Below, piece by piece: positions 1 through 8,897 of a stretch of DNA of 64,000 nucleotides. The stretch's first letter is position 1. Each line of letters begins with the position of its first letter. Source of the DNA: an uncultured Anaeroplasmataceae bacterium (GTDB lineage: Bacteria > Bacillota_I > Bacilli_A > Acholeplasmatales > Anaeroplasmataceae); assembly GCA_934229535.1 (NCBI GenBank), contig CAKQDS010000004.1, forward strand, positions 28,940 to 92,939, written 5' to 3'. The notes under the pieces are model-generated. The model worked only from the letters and a program-made list of their open reading frames with translations. It was not told where the DNA came from and searched no databases. Both the position numbers and the translations under genes were made by a program.

Positions 1-1
1 T

Positions 2-481
2 GACGAAAAAATTAAAGACAAGGCTAGACTTGTTCTTGGACTTATTTGTTTATCACTGGGAATTCCTTTTATTCATAGTGGTCAAGAATTTTTAAGAACA
101 AAAGATGGTGTTGAAAATTCTTATAATAAAGGTGATATTATTAATCGCTTTGATTATGAATTACGTGATAAGAATATTGATTTGATAAATACTCTTAAGG
201 ATTTGTTATCACTTCGTAAAGAGTTTGAAAATTTGCGTTTAAACAATGTTTATGATATAATTAAAAAAGTCAAATTATTAAGTGATATAAATTCACCAAA
301 TTCATGTGTGATTAAAATTGAAGATTTGGTAATTATCATTAAAAATTCTTATCATAAGGAATATTTTAATAATGACAGAGGCTATATTACTATTTTTAAT
401 GGCATAAGTAAATGTAGTGAATTATATAAAGAATTCTATTTAAATAAACCTGGTGTTTATGTATATAAAAAGGAAGTGTAA
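2..481 (+). CDS. pulA: Pullulanase, C-terminal fragment (5' end outside window)
   Basis: Frame 2 is open from the window edge to TAA at 479-481. It reads the end of a GH13 catalytic barrel, with the conserved stretch GIPFIHSGQEFLRTK followed by NSYNKGD and INRFDY, typical of type I pullulanases that cleave alpha-1,6 branches of glycogen and starch. The last ~90 residues are the C-terminal beta domain (ending GVYVYKKEV). An internal ATG at 182 would give a shorter product, but it lies inside conserved pullulanase sequence, so the real start is upstream of the window. yhaM follows after only 3 bases and is probably co-transcribed. Family call is strong; only the last 159 residues are visible. 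Confidence 0.85.
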   Translation, partial: DEKIKDKARLVLGLICLSLGIPFIHSGQEFLRTKDGVENSYNKGDIINRFDYELRDKNIDLINTLKDLLSLRKEFENLRLNNVYDIIKKVKLLSDINSPNSCVIKIEDLVIIIKNSYHKEYFNNDRGYITIFNGISKCSELYKEFYLNKPGVYVYKKEV

Positions 482-484
482 AAA

Positions 485-1366
485 ATGGAAATAATTATCG
501 GAAGAGTAGATGGTATAAATACATCTGATAATGTTTTAAATATTTTAGTTACTGATAGTCAAAAGAAAACTTATAATATTAAGGCTTCATTAGCACATAA
601 AGCTAATATTGTTCAGGGAACAATATATAAATTTAATGTTGAAAAGAATGGAAATAAAAATATTTTATGTTCTATTGATGATATTAAAAGTCTTGATGAT
701 TCTGAAATTGTTTCAATTATGCATTCCTTTGGCAATTCTTCACCTTTAAGCTACGATGAAAGTGTTAAAGAGATTAATGATTATTTAAATAAAATTGATT
801 CAAAGATAATTTATGATATAACTAAATATTTATTAGATAAGTTTCATAAAGATTTCTTTATTTATCCTGCAGCAGCCAAGATGCATCATGCTTATGTTGG
901 TGGCTTAAGCTATCATACTATCGGGATGTTAAGAATGGCAGATAGCTTTTTACTAAATTATTCATATTTGAATAAGAATTATTTATATGCTGGAATAATT
1001 TTACACGATATTGGAAAAACTACAGAATTTGATGGAATTCAAAATACTGATTATTCTTTGAAGGGGCAATTGATTGGTCATTTGGTGATTGGTGGTATGG
1101 AGGTCAATGAAGCTGCTAGGGTGCTTCATTATGAGGATACAGAGGAAGCCTTAATTTTAGAGCATATGCTTATTTCACATCACGGACAGCCTCAATTTGG
1201 TGCTGCCAAAAGACCTATGACTGCTGAAGCTTTAGTTCTATGGTATATTGATACTATTGATTCTAAATTTAGAGTTTTAGGTGATGAATTAAATAAAATT
1301 AAACCTGGAGAATATACTGATCAAATTGGTGTATTAGATAGAGTCAAGGTTTATAAAACTAAATAA
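485..1366 (+). CDS. yhaM: YhaM-type 3'-5' exoribonuclease (OB fold plus HD domain)
   Basis: 293 residues. Residues 1-85 look like an OB-type nucleic-acid-binding domain. Residues ~130-270 form an HD domain with HHAYVGGLSYHT, HDIGK (metal-binding HD), GHLVIG and LISHHG motifs in the order seen in B. subtilis YhaM, a Mn/Co-dependent 3'-5' exonuclease that trims RNA and ssDNA. Length is slightly below the usual ~314 because the N-terminal domain is short. ATG 485 follows the preceding stop by 3 nt, with an SD (AAGGAAGTG) inside the end of the upstream gene. A strong terminator follows. Confidence 0.85.
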   Translation: MEIIIGRVDGINTSDNVLNILVTDSQKKTYNIKASLAHKANIVQGTIYKFNVEKNGNKNILCSIDDIKSLDDSEIVSIMHSFGNSSPLSYDESVKEINDYLNKIDSKIIYDITKYLLDKFHKDFFIYPAAAKMHHAYVGGLSYHTIGMLRMADSFLLNYSYLNKNYLYAGIILHDIGKTTEFDGIQNTDYSLKGQLIGHLVIGGMEVNEAARVLHYEDTEEALILEHMLISHHGQPQFGAAKRPMTAEALVLWYIDTIDSKFRVLGDELNKIKPGEYTDQIGVLDRVKVYKTK

Positions 1367-1375
1367 TTTGAAAAT

Positions 1376-1403
1376 CGACCATATTGTTTGGTCGTTTTTT
1401 TTT
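1376..1403 (+). terminator. Rho-independent terminator of pulA-yhaM
   Basis: CGACCA and TGGTCG arms around a 7-nt loop, followed by nine T. It sits 10 nt after the yhaM stop. Confidence 0.85.
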
Positions 1404-1464
1404 AGGAAAGAAGAATATAAATGGTTTAAATAAAAGTGTTTTAATGTAAGAAGTATAGATAATT

Positions 1465-1486
1465 AAAAAGGCGCAATTAAGCGCCT
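1465..1486 (-). terminator. Rho-independent terminator of the M42 peptidase gene
   Basis: On the minus strand AGGCGC - 6 nt loop - GCGCCT is followed by TTTTT. It lies 20 nt past the stop codon of the minus-strand peptidase. Confidence 0.8.
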
Positions 1487-1505
1487 AGATTGATGTTTGG
1501 TTTAG

Positions 1506-2531
1506 TTATTTAGTTAAATATTTATATAATAGCTTAGAAGTAGCTATTATAGCGTCTAAATGAGTTCTTTCCATACCATGAGATGCGTGAACACCAGGAC
1601 CAATTAATGCTCCTTTGCAATCAACGCCTGCTCGATAAGCTGCGCCTATATCAGAGCCATAGAATGGGAAGATGTCTACGACGAAGTTAATATTTTCATC
1701 CTTAGCTAAATTGATTAGTCTAGTTGTTAATTCATAATCATATGGACCACCACTATCCTTAGCGGCGATACTTACAGCAAATTCATTTCCTGCAAGGTCC
1801 TTACCAATACAACCCATATCAACAGTTACAAATTCATCAATTTTATTTGAGACTGTTGCTGCACCATGTCCAACCTCTTCATAATTAACAAAATAAACCA
1901 ATGTATCGTATTTTGGTATTTCGTTATTATCCTTAAGTTCTTTTAAGGTGTTTAAAATAGCACATACAGAGCCCTTGTCATCGATAAATCTTGATTTTAA
2001 AAAGCCACTATTAGTTATAGTTGTTTTAGGATCTATACATATATAATCACCATTATTAATTCCTAAAGCAATTACATCATTCTTTGAATGAACAACCTCA
2101 TCAATTCTAACTACTAAATTATCAAAATCTCTTGGCTTTGATTGAGCATCCTTATAAACGTGTGAAGAAGGTGAAGTTGATAATATGGTACCAGTGTAAA
2201 TTTTATTATCTCTTGTTATGATTTTGCAATATTCTCCATCTAATGTTGGAGCTTGTGGGCCACCAACATTTGTAACGTTTAAAGTTCCATCAGCGTTAAT
2301 TGAGCGAACCATTAATCCTAATGTATCAGCATGGGCAGATGTTGCAATTGTTTTCTCACTTGATTTACCTTTGATTTGAACTACTACGCTACCCTTATTA
2401 GTAATTGATATGTTGTTTTTATAGCCAATTTCTGTAAGTAATTCGATTAATAATTCATCTATCTTTTTTGAATAGCCTGTAGGCGAATCAGTTAAAAAAA
2501 TTTTGGGAATAATCTCATTAATATATTTCAT
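1506..2531 (-). CDS. M42-family metallo-aminopeptidase
   Basis: 341 residues from the ATG at 2531, which is preceded on the minus strand by AAGGAGA at good spacing; a longer start at 2564 would lie upstream of that SD. M42 features: AHADTLG near residue 70 (metal His and Asp), DDKGS near 180 (bridging Asp), NYEEVGHG near 218 (catalytic Glu-Glu), DMGC near 240, and the C-terminal GVHASHGMERTH carrying the last metal His. The family (FrvX/YsdC-like) comprises cytosolic dinuclear-metal aminopeptidases that trim peptides. It lies 69 nt downstream of the lipoprotein stop, with a terminator between, so it probably has partly separate expression. Substrate cannot be told from sequence. Confidence 0.88.
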   Translation of the reverse strand: MKYINEIIPKIFLTDSPTGYSKKIDELLIELLTEIGYKNNISITNKGSVVVQIKGKSSEKTIATSAHADTLGLMVRSINADGTLNVTNVGGPQAPTLDGEYCKIITRDNKIYTGTILSTSPSSHVYKDAQSKPRDFDNLVVRIDEVVHSKNDVIALGINNGDYICIDPKTTITNSGFLKSRFIDDKGSVCAILNTLKELKDNNEIPKYDTLVYFVNYEEVGHGAATVSNKIDEFVTVDMGCIGKDLAGNEFAVSIAAKDSGGPYDYELTTRLINLAKDENINFVVDIFPFYGSDIGAAYRAGVDCKGALIGPGVHASHGMERTHLDAIIATSKLLYKYLTK

Positions 2532-2582
2532 TTTATATTTCTCCTTTTTGTATGATTTTAGCATTTTTTTTACTTAACTGCA

Positions 2583-2613
2583 AGAAAAAAGAGTGGATTT
2601 TATTTCCACTCTT
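2583..2613 (-). terminator. Terminator overlapping the lipoprotein stop codon
   Basis: Minus strand AAGAGTGGA - 7 nt loop - TCCACTCTT followed by a T-rich tail. The 5' arm contains the last sense codons of the lipoprotein gene (Glu-Trp) and the stop codon lies in the loop, so coding sequence doubles as the terminator stem. Confidence 0.8.
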
Positions 2614-5419
2614 TATCAAACCAACCTTTAAATGTTGTAACTTCATCATAGCCATCAATAGTTGTTTTTAATGAATTAATGTAATCATCATATGTAAATG
2701 ATAATTTATCGTTATTTGTGAATGTAACGGTTCCTAATTCATTTAATTCTAACCAAGTTTGGAATGTAGAATTTGTATATCTTGAAATAACACTTGATGC
2801 CATAGCAGAAATAGCATTTCTTAAATTAGAAGACATTGATGTTACAGAACCATTTACTAAATATTCATAGAAATAAATATATAATTGGTTAATTGAAATA
2901 TTTGTTGTAGATTCATTATAAGCATTAGTTACAAAATAGATATCATCATTATCGTCATCTTCATCCTTTTCATCTACAATAACCTTGATATTTGCATAGT
3001 CCTTAGAGCTATCGTTAGAAGAAGGATAATAAGCATTTTTAGGCTCTTCAAAATCAGTTACAACTAAAACATGGTATCCATAAACGGTTTGACATAAATT
3101 ATCCATACCTAATGAAGCAATATCAGTTGAACCATCAGCCTTAGTTAAACCATTTAAGAAGAAGTATGAGTTATCATCATCAAAGTTTAAATCAGACTTT
3201 TTGACCTCATTATATGTTTCTTTAATATAATTAGCAAAAGGTTCTACATAATTTGAAACTGATGTTTGAGTAACTTCACCTAAATCTTCAACAGTAAGTT
3301 GGAAGTTAAAAGTATATTTGAAGTCATCCCAAGTAGTACCTAAAGCTTTTCCTTCTGGAGATACTAATTCTTTACCTTGATTAAATGCCTCAACTAAATA
3401 TTTTAAAGCAGATAGCTTATCAGTTTTAATATAGTTTGCTTCATACATTAGCGCTTTAGTAAGCTTTAAAACCTCAGAGTCAAATAATAATTGTTTTTCC
3501 TCACTTAAGGAATTTCTAAATTTTACTGGATCATCAATTGTTCCATCACAATTATCGTCAACACTAATTAAGAAGTGATTAACATCAATTGAGAATAATG
3601 TTTTGTATACCTCTGAAGTATATTCAAGCATGTTTTTAAAGATTTTAACATCTTCATTAATTGTGTAAGAATCATCTGCTTTAATGAAGTAATTATCACG
3701 ATAATATGTAGATGAATATTTTGATAATAATTTAGCTGCATATAGATTTTGAGTGTAAATTTCATCTTCAGTTGCATAGCCATAATTTATAGTATAGTAG
3801 TTTTTAAGACCAAGGAATTTTGGAATTGAGGTATTACCCTTTTTAAATGATTTAACACCATCCTTGAATGTCTTTTTAATACTATCTAAATCATCAGAAT
3901 CTAACCAAGTATCCTTATATGTATCTGTCATATATTGGTTTAATAGATATGTTGTGGCAATTTGCGCACCTTTATAGCTAGCAAGTGAATTATAAAATTC
4001 ATCAACACTTATATCGGTAGTAGTTCCTTTATAAGTTACACTTGCAAGTAAATTTGCATTATAATCTTTTTTAGAGATGTAAGAATAATAATCAGCATTA
4101 GCATAAGAATTATAGAAACGGTATTCATAATATGGATCATAAATTTTTATATCTAATACATCATCAACCTTATGGTCATTATCGCCATCAATTAATAAAT
4201 TCTTAAATATTGTTGATGTAGCTATTGAAGATGAAGCCTTTGAATCAATAATATCATTTTTCAATGTTTCTTTTAATTCGTCAGCCTTTTCTTTTCCAAG
4301 CTTTGTCTCTAAGTCGGCATACTCTAATTCAGTATCTTCATCACCAAAATATTTAGTATCAATCTTGTAAACCATAAAATATTTATCATCAATTGATCTA
4401 GGGAAAGCAGTATAAGAACCATCTTTAACATTTGTGGTTTCAAAGCCACCATCAACTAAAGCATCAGTGTAGAATGCTGAAAAATTAGTTGAAATATTAT
4501 TTAATTCTGAATTATATCTATCAGTTATATATGATAGTGAATTAACGTCGCTTAGCTTGTTATTTTCAATTACTAGAGGAGTTCTATATGAATAGTAAGT
4601 ATTATATAGAGTTGTAAAGAACTGTAGTGCATTAGCATTAGTTAATTCGCCAACAACTGCTTCAGTCTTTTTAATAGCATTTTCAGCATCTCTTAATGAA
4701 TTAAATCTAACTATAATTGCTTTAGTTGTATTATATGTTTTATATGATGATTCATAACGTGATTTTAATGAATCATCATCAATATAATCACCATTATCAA
4801 CCATTTCTTCTTTATTATAATCATAGATTTGCTCAGCTGATGCAATAGAAGAATAATAATCCTTTGCTGCATCCTTTAAGCCTAAATCATACGCATAATA
4901 AGAGATTAAAGAATCATTTAGGTTTGTAAAGCTAATTCTATCATAACGACCATCATTGTCATCATCAACAATGTCATATGTTAAATTACTAACATCTAAT
5001 GTAACACCAATTGCTGCCATTGTATCAACATATTTTTCTTTGTTTGTTTTAACAGTCTTAGCTTCAGTATCCTTTAATGTTTTGGCACTTGAAGTAGAGA
5101 AACAAGCAAGTGCTACAGCATCATCAATACTTTTCTTAGTTTCAGAATTGGTTTTGTATTCGCTAATTATTTTATTGATATTGTCCTTAAAAACAATAGA
5201 ATAAATCTGTTTTGTTAAGTCATCATAAGCATTAGCTCTTATTTTTGTATATAATTGCTTTTCAGTAATTGCATATTTACCATCCATTGCGCTAGCATAA
5301 GTGGTATCAGCTAATGAGCCATAGGGAATAGATGTGTTTTTTGGCTTTGCATCACATGATGCTAAAGCAATTACACCAGCAAGTGATAGGGTTGCTAGAA
5401 AAATCTTTTTAGTTTTCAT
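2600..5419 (-). CDS. Large lipoprotein with a parvulin-like region and Ca-binding-type Asp motifs
   Basis: 939 residues. The N-terminus has a lysine pair, a hydrophobic stretch and a lipobox ALASC at ~18-22, so it should be lipid-anchored outside the membrane. Residues ~615-795 run from HFLISVDDNCDG to YGYHVLVVTDF, resembling the start and end strands of PpiC/PrsA parvulin folds (HILI... and ...GYHI). Three acidic DxDNDGxxD-type motifs occur near residues 152, 411 and 622, like thrombospondin-3/EF-hand calcium loops. The rest is Tyr/Asp/Ser-rich and unassigned. Its ATG overlaps the stop of the upstream lipoprotein (TAATG), implying coupled translation. A PrsA-like foldase role is inferred, not shown. 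Confidence 0.6.
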   Translation of the reverse strand: MKTKKIFLATLSLAGVIALASCDAKPKNTSIPYGSLADTTYASAMDGKYAITEKQLYTKIRANAYDDLTKQIYSIVFKDNINKIISEYKTNSETKKSIDDAVALACFSTSSAKTLKDTEAKTVKTNKEKYVDTMAAIGVTLDVSNLTYDIVDDDNDGRYDRISFTNLNDSLISYYAYDLGLKDAAKDYYSSIASAEQIYDYNKEEMVDNGDYIDDDSLKSRYESSYKTYNTTKAIIVRFNSLRDAENAIKKTEAVVGELTNANALQFFTTLYNTYYSYRTPLVIENNKLSDVNSLSYITDRYNSELNNISTNFSAFYTDALVDGGFETTNVKDGSYTAFPRSIDDKYFMVYKIDTKYFGDEDTELEYADLETKLGKEKADELKETLKNDIIDSKASSSIATSTIFKNLLIDGDNDHKVDDVLDIKIYDPYYEYRFYNSYANADYYSYISKKDYNANLLASVTYKGTTTDISVDEFYNSLASYKGAQIATTYLLNQYMTDTYKDTWLDSDDLDSIKKTFKDGVKSFKKGNTSIPKFLGLKNYYTINYGYATEDEIYTQNLYAAKLLSKYSSTYYRDNYFIKADDSYTINEDVKIFKNMLEYTSEVYKTLFSIDVNHFLISVDDNCDGTIDDPVKFRNSLSEEKQLLFDSEVLKLTKALMYEANYIKTDKLSALKYLVEAFNQGKELVSPEGKALGTTWDDFKYTFNFQLTVEDLGEVTQTSVSNYVEPFANYIKETYNEVKKSDLNFDDDNSYFFLNGLTKADGSTDIASLGMDNLCQTVYGYHVLVVTDFEEPKNAYYPSSNDSSKDYANIKVIVDEKDEDDDNDDIYFVTNAYNESTTNISINQLYIYFYEYLVNGSVTSMSSNLRNAISAMASSVISRYTNSTFQTWLELNELGTVTFTNNDKLSFTYDDYINSLKTTIDGYDEVTTFKGWFDKEWK

Positions 5420-8400
5420 TATTTTTGGCTCCCTTCTCCAACAATCTCAGGAACGATAGATCTAATTTTAGTCCACCAATCCTTATAGTCGTTAGATGTT
5501 TGTGTAATATCACCAACATAATCAATATATGAGTCAGCAACTCTTTCATTGATTTCTAGGATATTACTAAATCTTGTTTGATTAATTTCTGCTTTATCGC
5601 CACTAAATACGATTGTATCAACATTTTGTAATTGGTAGCATACATATAAAATGATTACTCTTTGAGTCTCGTTTGCTTGATATCTTGTTAATACAGGCTT
5701 GAAGAAATTATCAAGAGCAGTTTTAATAGCAGAAGGAATTAAATCGCTACCTTGATCAGCAAGATATTCATATAGGTAAACCTTGATTTGATTTAAATTT
5801 AATTTCTTTGAGTCATTATAAATATCAGAAATTGGCTCTAGTTGCTTTTCATTATAGATTATAGGTATATTTTTATAAATACCTACTTTATCATCATCAC
5901 TTTCAAATTTTGCAGAAGCAGCAAGCTCACCAGATGTAACAAGAAGTAGATTTAAGCCATCTGAAGTTACTAAATATCCACCATTAGTTTCGTAATCATA
6001 ATTAATAGTAGATTGCTCAATGTTAGTATCTAAATATTGAGATGGGAATGTATCTCCTAAAACATATGAAGGAATATTTTTGTAAATATCTAATAGACGT
6101 GCCTTTACCTCAAATGCAACATCAGATGTTGTTGAATTTGTAGCACTAACATCCTTTGAAGATACATATAATCCTAATTTACGATATTTTGCCCAATAGC
6201 ATTCAGGTGATGTTGGATTATAATGTTCAGTATCTGATGCATCACATAGACCATTATCAAAACGAGAAGAAGAAGTGTATTCTTCAATGACATTTGATAA
6301 CGCTGTAGCATGAGTTTCAGTTGAAGCCGTTACAATATTTACAATCTTATCTAATAATTCTTTAGCAGCAGCCTTGATTTCATCTGTCCAAGTTGAATAA
6401 TCATCAGGAGTACCATCCTCATTAATATCAAGATAAACTTGAATTTGGGTTCCACTCAAGCTAAAGTAATTATCATATGTTGCATCAGAATATTCCTTGA
6501 AGAAGTCAAGAAGTGTTGCACTTTCATAATTTGTTAATAATTTTTGACTAACAGTTGATAAGTGGAAATAATTCTTAATGATGTCTTTAATGTTTGCAGT
6601 ATGGAAATAAAGCATTAAGAAGTTATATTTACCAATAGAGGCTGGATAACCACTTGAGCTATAGCTATCATTTGCAAATGCAGCAAGCATTAACTCTAGA
6701 TTATTTTCATACTCTTTATAATCTTCTTTTGATATTTCTTCATTGAAGGCATCAGTCTTCATAATTATTTTCTTACTTAGCGTATCAACAGCAGTAGTAG
6801 CACCATCATTTAACTCTAAATAATCCCAAGCACTATAGCTTACGCCATCAAGGGTATCATCCTTTGTAAGTGTCATATAAATATTATGCTTTTTATCATC
6901 AAGGTCAGTATAAACAACCTTTGCAATGATATTATTAGATTTTGCTTTTGAATGATTCTTTGAATATGAAGAATTTTCAGCTGCATAAGCTATTTCAACT
7001 GATTTATCATAGATTTTAACCTTTATATTATTTGAAACTAAATCACTTAAGGCTGTAGAAATATATGTTTCAGTAAGGTTGTCTTTAAATACTAAATCAG
7101 TTAATTCCTTGTACAATGCTTCATCCTTTGAAATCTTTTCATAGGATGAAGCTGTTGTATCATCACTATCAAATAATTCATCATATTGATTCTTTTCATG
7201 AGAAATCTTAAATACCATATAATAATAGCTGCCATACATTGATGCTGATTTTGAATAAGCATTATAGTCATCGCCATCCTCTAAAGATAGAGTCTTATAT
7301 ACATATGTTTTTAGAGAAGAGTTAAGCTTATTTAAATCTTCAGCTGTATAGTGAATATATTTTGTATATGAATCAGTTTCTTTTAAAGTATTTAAAATTG
7401 TTTCAGTTGTAACAGGATTGCCATTGTTTTCTCTTTTTAAGACATAATCTAGGATAGCCTTTGTTTCAAAACGACGATCCTTTGACTCATTGATCACAAA
7501 AGATTGATCTAATGTTGGCAAAGAATCACGATATGTATAAATATAGTTGTACATTGATATATATAAAAGAAGAATAGCAGGTTCACCATATGTTGAATCT
7601 ATTTTTTCGCATTTATCAATATTTGAAGTACTTGAAACATCAAAATCATCATAATATTTTTCATAAGCATCATATGTCATAGACTCGTCTGAAGTAATAT
7701 AATACCAAACATTCTTATAAACCTTGATTCCAAATGCTTTTAATGTATCAGATGCTTCATCTGAGTTCATAAATCTTAGGTTTAGTATTTCTACATCGCC
7801 TTGATTAACATAATTGTTTTCAAACATATTGGTATAATTTGCTTTTGTAAAATAACCAATATCATCTTCATCATCCTTATCGATGTCCTTAGCAGCTTCA
7901 TCAATTTTTAGTTGAAGCTTATGAGAAGCAAGAAGATATTTAGCTAAATCTTTATAATTATACTTATAAAGGAATGCAAGAGCAGTTGATTCTTCATTTT
8001 CTTTAAGCTCGTTTATAGCTGAAATAATCTGATTGGCATCTAAAACATCATTTTCTTTAAGATAAATATTATCAACATATTTAGCAACGCTTTGTCTAAT
8101 TTGATTATCAGAAAGCGCCTTAATAGATGTTGGAATATCTGTAGTCTTACTTGATAATGCTAAAACAGATGTAACTGTATACTCCTTTAAAATGTCGCAG
8201 TAATCATTATAGTTTTCGTTTGTTGAATCAGCCATTACGTTTTTAACTTCGTTTTCATAATCTGATAGAATACCATTTTCAACGATAGTTGATATATAAT
8301 CATGTGCTGACCATTTTAATTCATTCCATAATTCTTTGTTTGTTATAGATACGTCACCAATAGATGCGTATTCTTGATTCATATCTAATGAACCAACAAT

Positions 8401-8499
8401 TTCCTTTTTGGAACAACCACTAAGGAATATTGTGAATGCAAATACAAGCACTGCGCCAGCAAGTCTTCGCATTTGAACTTTGAATGTGTTTTTGCTCAT
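5419..8499 (-). CDS. Giant lipoprotein, paralogue-like partner of the downstream gene
   Basis: 1026 residues. Basic N-terminus, hydrophobic segment and lipobox FLSGC near residue 29 indicate a lipoprotein signal. Organisation parallels the following gene: both start with an 'ASxGDVSITNKELW' or 'ATEKQLY' type segment near residue 45, both are very rich in Asp, Tyr, Ser and Lys, and both end in alpha-helical stretches. A single acidic LDINEDGTPDD motif lies near residue 693. SurA/PrsA-type N-terminal 'v(n)g..it..el' segments look similar, so a secretion foldase is possible, but no clear PPIase core is visible. SD AAAGGAGT precedes ATG 8499. First gene of a minus-strand transcript from the promoter at 8542-8570. 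Confidence 0.55.
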   Translation of the reverse strand: MSKNTFKVQMRRLAGAVLVFAFTIFLSGCSKKEIVGSLDMNQEYASIGDVSITNKELWNELKWSAHDYISTIVENGILSDYENEVKNVMADSTNENYNDYCDILKEYTVTSVLALSSKTTDIPTSIKALSDNQIRQSVAKYVDNIYLKENDVLDANQIISAINELKENEESTALAFLYKYNYKDLAKYLLASHKLQLKIDEAAKDIDKDDEDDIGYFTKANYTNMFENNYVNQGDVEILNLRFMNSDEASDTLKAFGIKVYKNVWYYITSDESMTYDAYEKYYDDFDVSSTSNIDKCEKIDSTYGEPAILLLYISMYNYIYTYRDSLPTLDQSFVINESKDRRFETKAILDYVLKRENNGNPVTTETILNTLKETDSYTKYIHYTAEDLNKLNSSLKTYVYKTLSLEDGDDYNAYSKSASMYGSYYYMVFKISHEKNQYDELFDSDDTTASSYEKISKDEALYKELTDLVFKDNLTETYISTALSDLVSNNIKVKIYDKSVEIAYAAENSSYSKNHSKAKSNNIIAKVVYTDLDDKKHNIYMTLTKDDTLDGVSYSAWDYLELNDGATTAVDTLSKKIIMKTDAFNEEISKEDYKEYENNLELMLAAFANDSYSSSGYPASIGKYNFLMLYFHTANIKDIIKNYFHLSTVSQKLLTNYESATLLDFFKEYSDATYDNYFSLSGTQIQVYLDINEDGTPDDYSTWTDEIKAAAKELLDKIVNIVTASTETHATALSNVIEEYTSSSRFDNGLCDASDTEHYNPTSPECYWAKYRKLGLYVSSKDVSATNSTTSDVAFEVKARLLDIYKNIPSYVLGDTFPSQYLDTNIEQSTINYDYETNGGYLVTSDGLNLLLVTSGELAASAKFESDDDKVGIYKNIPIIYNEKQLEPISDIYNDSKKLNLNQIKVYLYEYLADQGSDLIPSAIKTALDNFFKPVLTRYQANETQRVIILYVCYQLQNVDTIVFSGDKAEINQTRFSNILEINERVADSYIDYVGDITQTSNDYKDWWTKIRSIVPEIVGEGSQK

Positions 8500-8541
8500 A
8501 ATAAATTCAGACTCCTTTTATAAATAAAATTTAATAATAGC

Positions 8542-8570
8542 ATTTTATATCATACCATCAATATAGTCAA
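8542..8570 (-). promoter_or_regulatory. Promoter of the lipoprotein operon
   Basis: Minus strand TTGACT (8570-8565), 17-nt spacer, TAAAAT (8547-8542) within TATAAAAT. It lies ~45 nt upstream of the lipoprotein ATG and no other candidate fits as well. Confidence 0.65.
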
Positions 8571-8722
8571 AAATCAAGGTAAAACTCGTTTTTATAAATG
8601 AAAATTTTGATTTTTTTTAACCTTATTTATATATAATATAAGAAAATTAACTTTTTGGGCTCATGCTTATGCATTTACTAAAAAAAAGAATATATTATTT
8701 ATGGGTGAAAGGAGGAAATATT

Positions 8723-8827
8723 ATGTCACAAGCTTTAGGCTCTGGATGTGGTAATGATTATGGCTATGCTTTAATTCTGGTTTTATTCATCCTTCTTGTA
8801 ATTATTGGCGCTGCATGGCTAGTATAA
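8723..8827 (+). CDS. YjcZ-like small sporulation-type membrane peptide
   Basis: 34 residues from ATG 8723, preceded by GGAGGA at 8711-8716. The Gly/Asn-rich head (residues 1-14) is followed by one membrane helix (YALILVLFILLVIIGAAWLV, residues 15-34). This pattern, ending in a single ALIxVLFILLVIIGA helix, matches the YjcZ/YosL-type peptides annotated as sporulation proteins in Bacilli. A terminator begins 4 nt after the stop. Free-standing gene between divergent lipoproteins and yycJ. Function unknown even in B. subtilis; spore role here is inference. Confidence 0.75.
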   Translation: MSQALGSGCGNDYGYALILVLFILLVIIGAAWLV

Positions 8828-8830
8828 TTT

Positions 8831-8850
8831 GAGCCCTTTTGGGCTTTTTT
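8831..8850 (+). terminator. Terminator of the YjcZ-like gene
   Basis: GAGCCC - TTTT - GGGCTT followed by TTTTT. It also rules out a yycJ start upstream of it. Confidence 0.8.
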
Positions 8851-8851
8851 C

Positions 8852-8880
8852 TTGTTTTTTTTGTCGATTAATGTTAAAAT
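8852..8880 (+). promoter_or_regulatory. Promoter of yycJ-rlmH
   Basis: TTGTTT (8852-8857), 17-nt spacer, TAAAAT (8875-8880). It lies 18 nt before the yycJ start codon. Confidence 0.5.
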
Positions 8881-8897
8881 CTATGTTGGTGAAAAAA

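Noticed and set aside
3568..3783. Minus-strand 71-codon ORF inside the lipoprotein gene, and plus-strand 82-codon ORF at 4956-5204
   Set aside because: They are out-of-frame shadows of the 939-residue lipoprotein, without SD or family pattern.
8829..8897. Longer N-terminus for yycJ from 8829
   Set aside because: The stretch contains the YjcZ terminator and a promoter; family alignment begins at MIINVLASGSKGN (8898).
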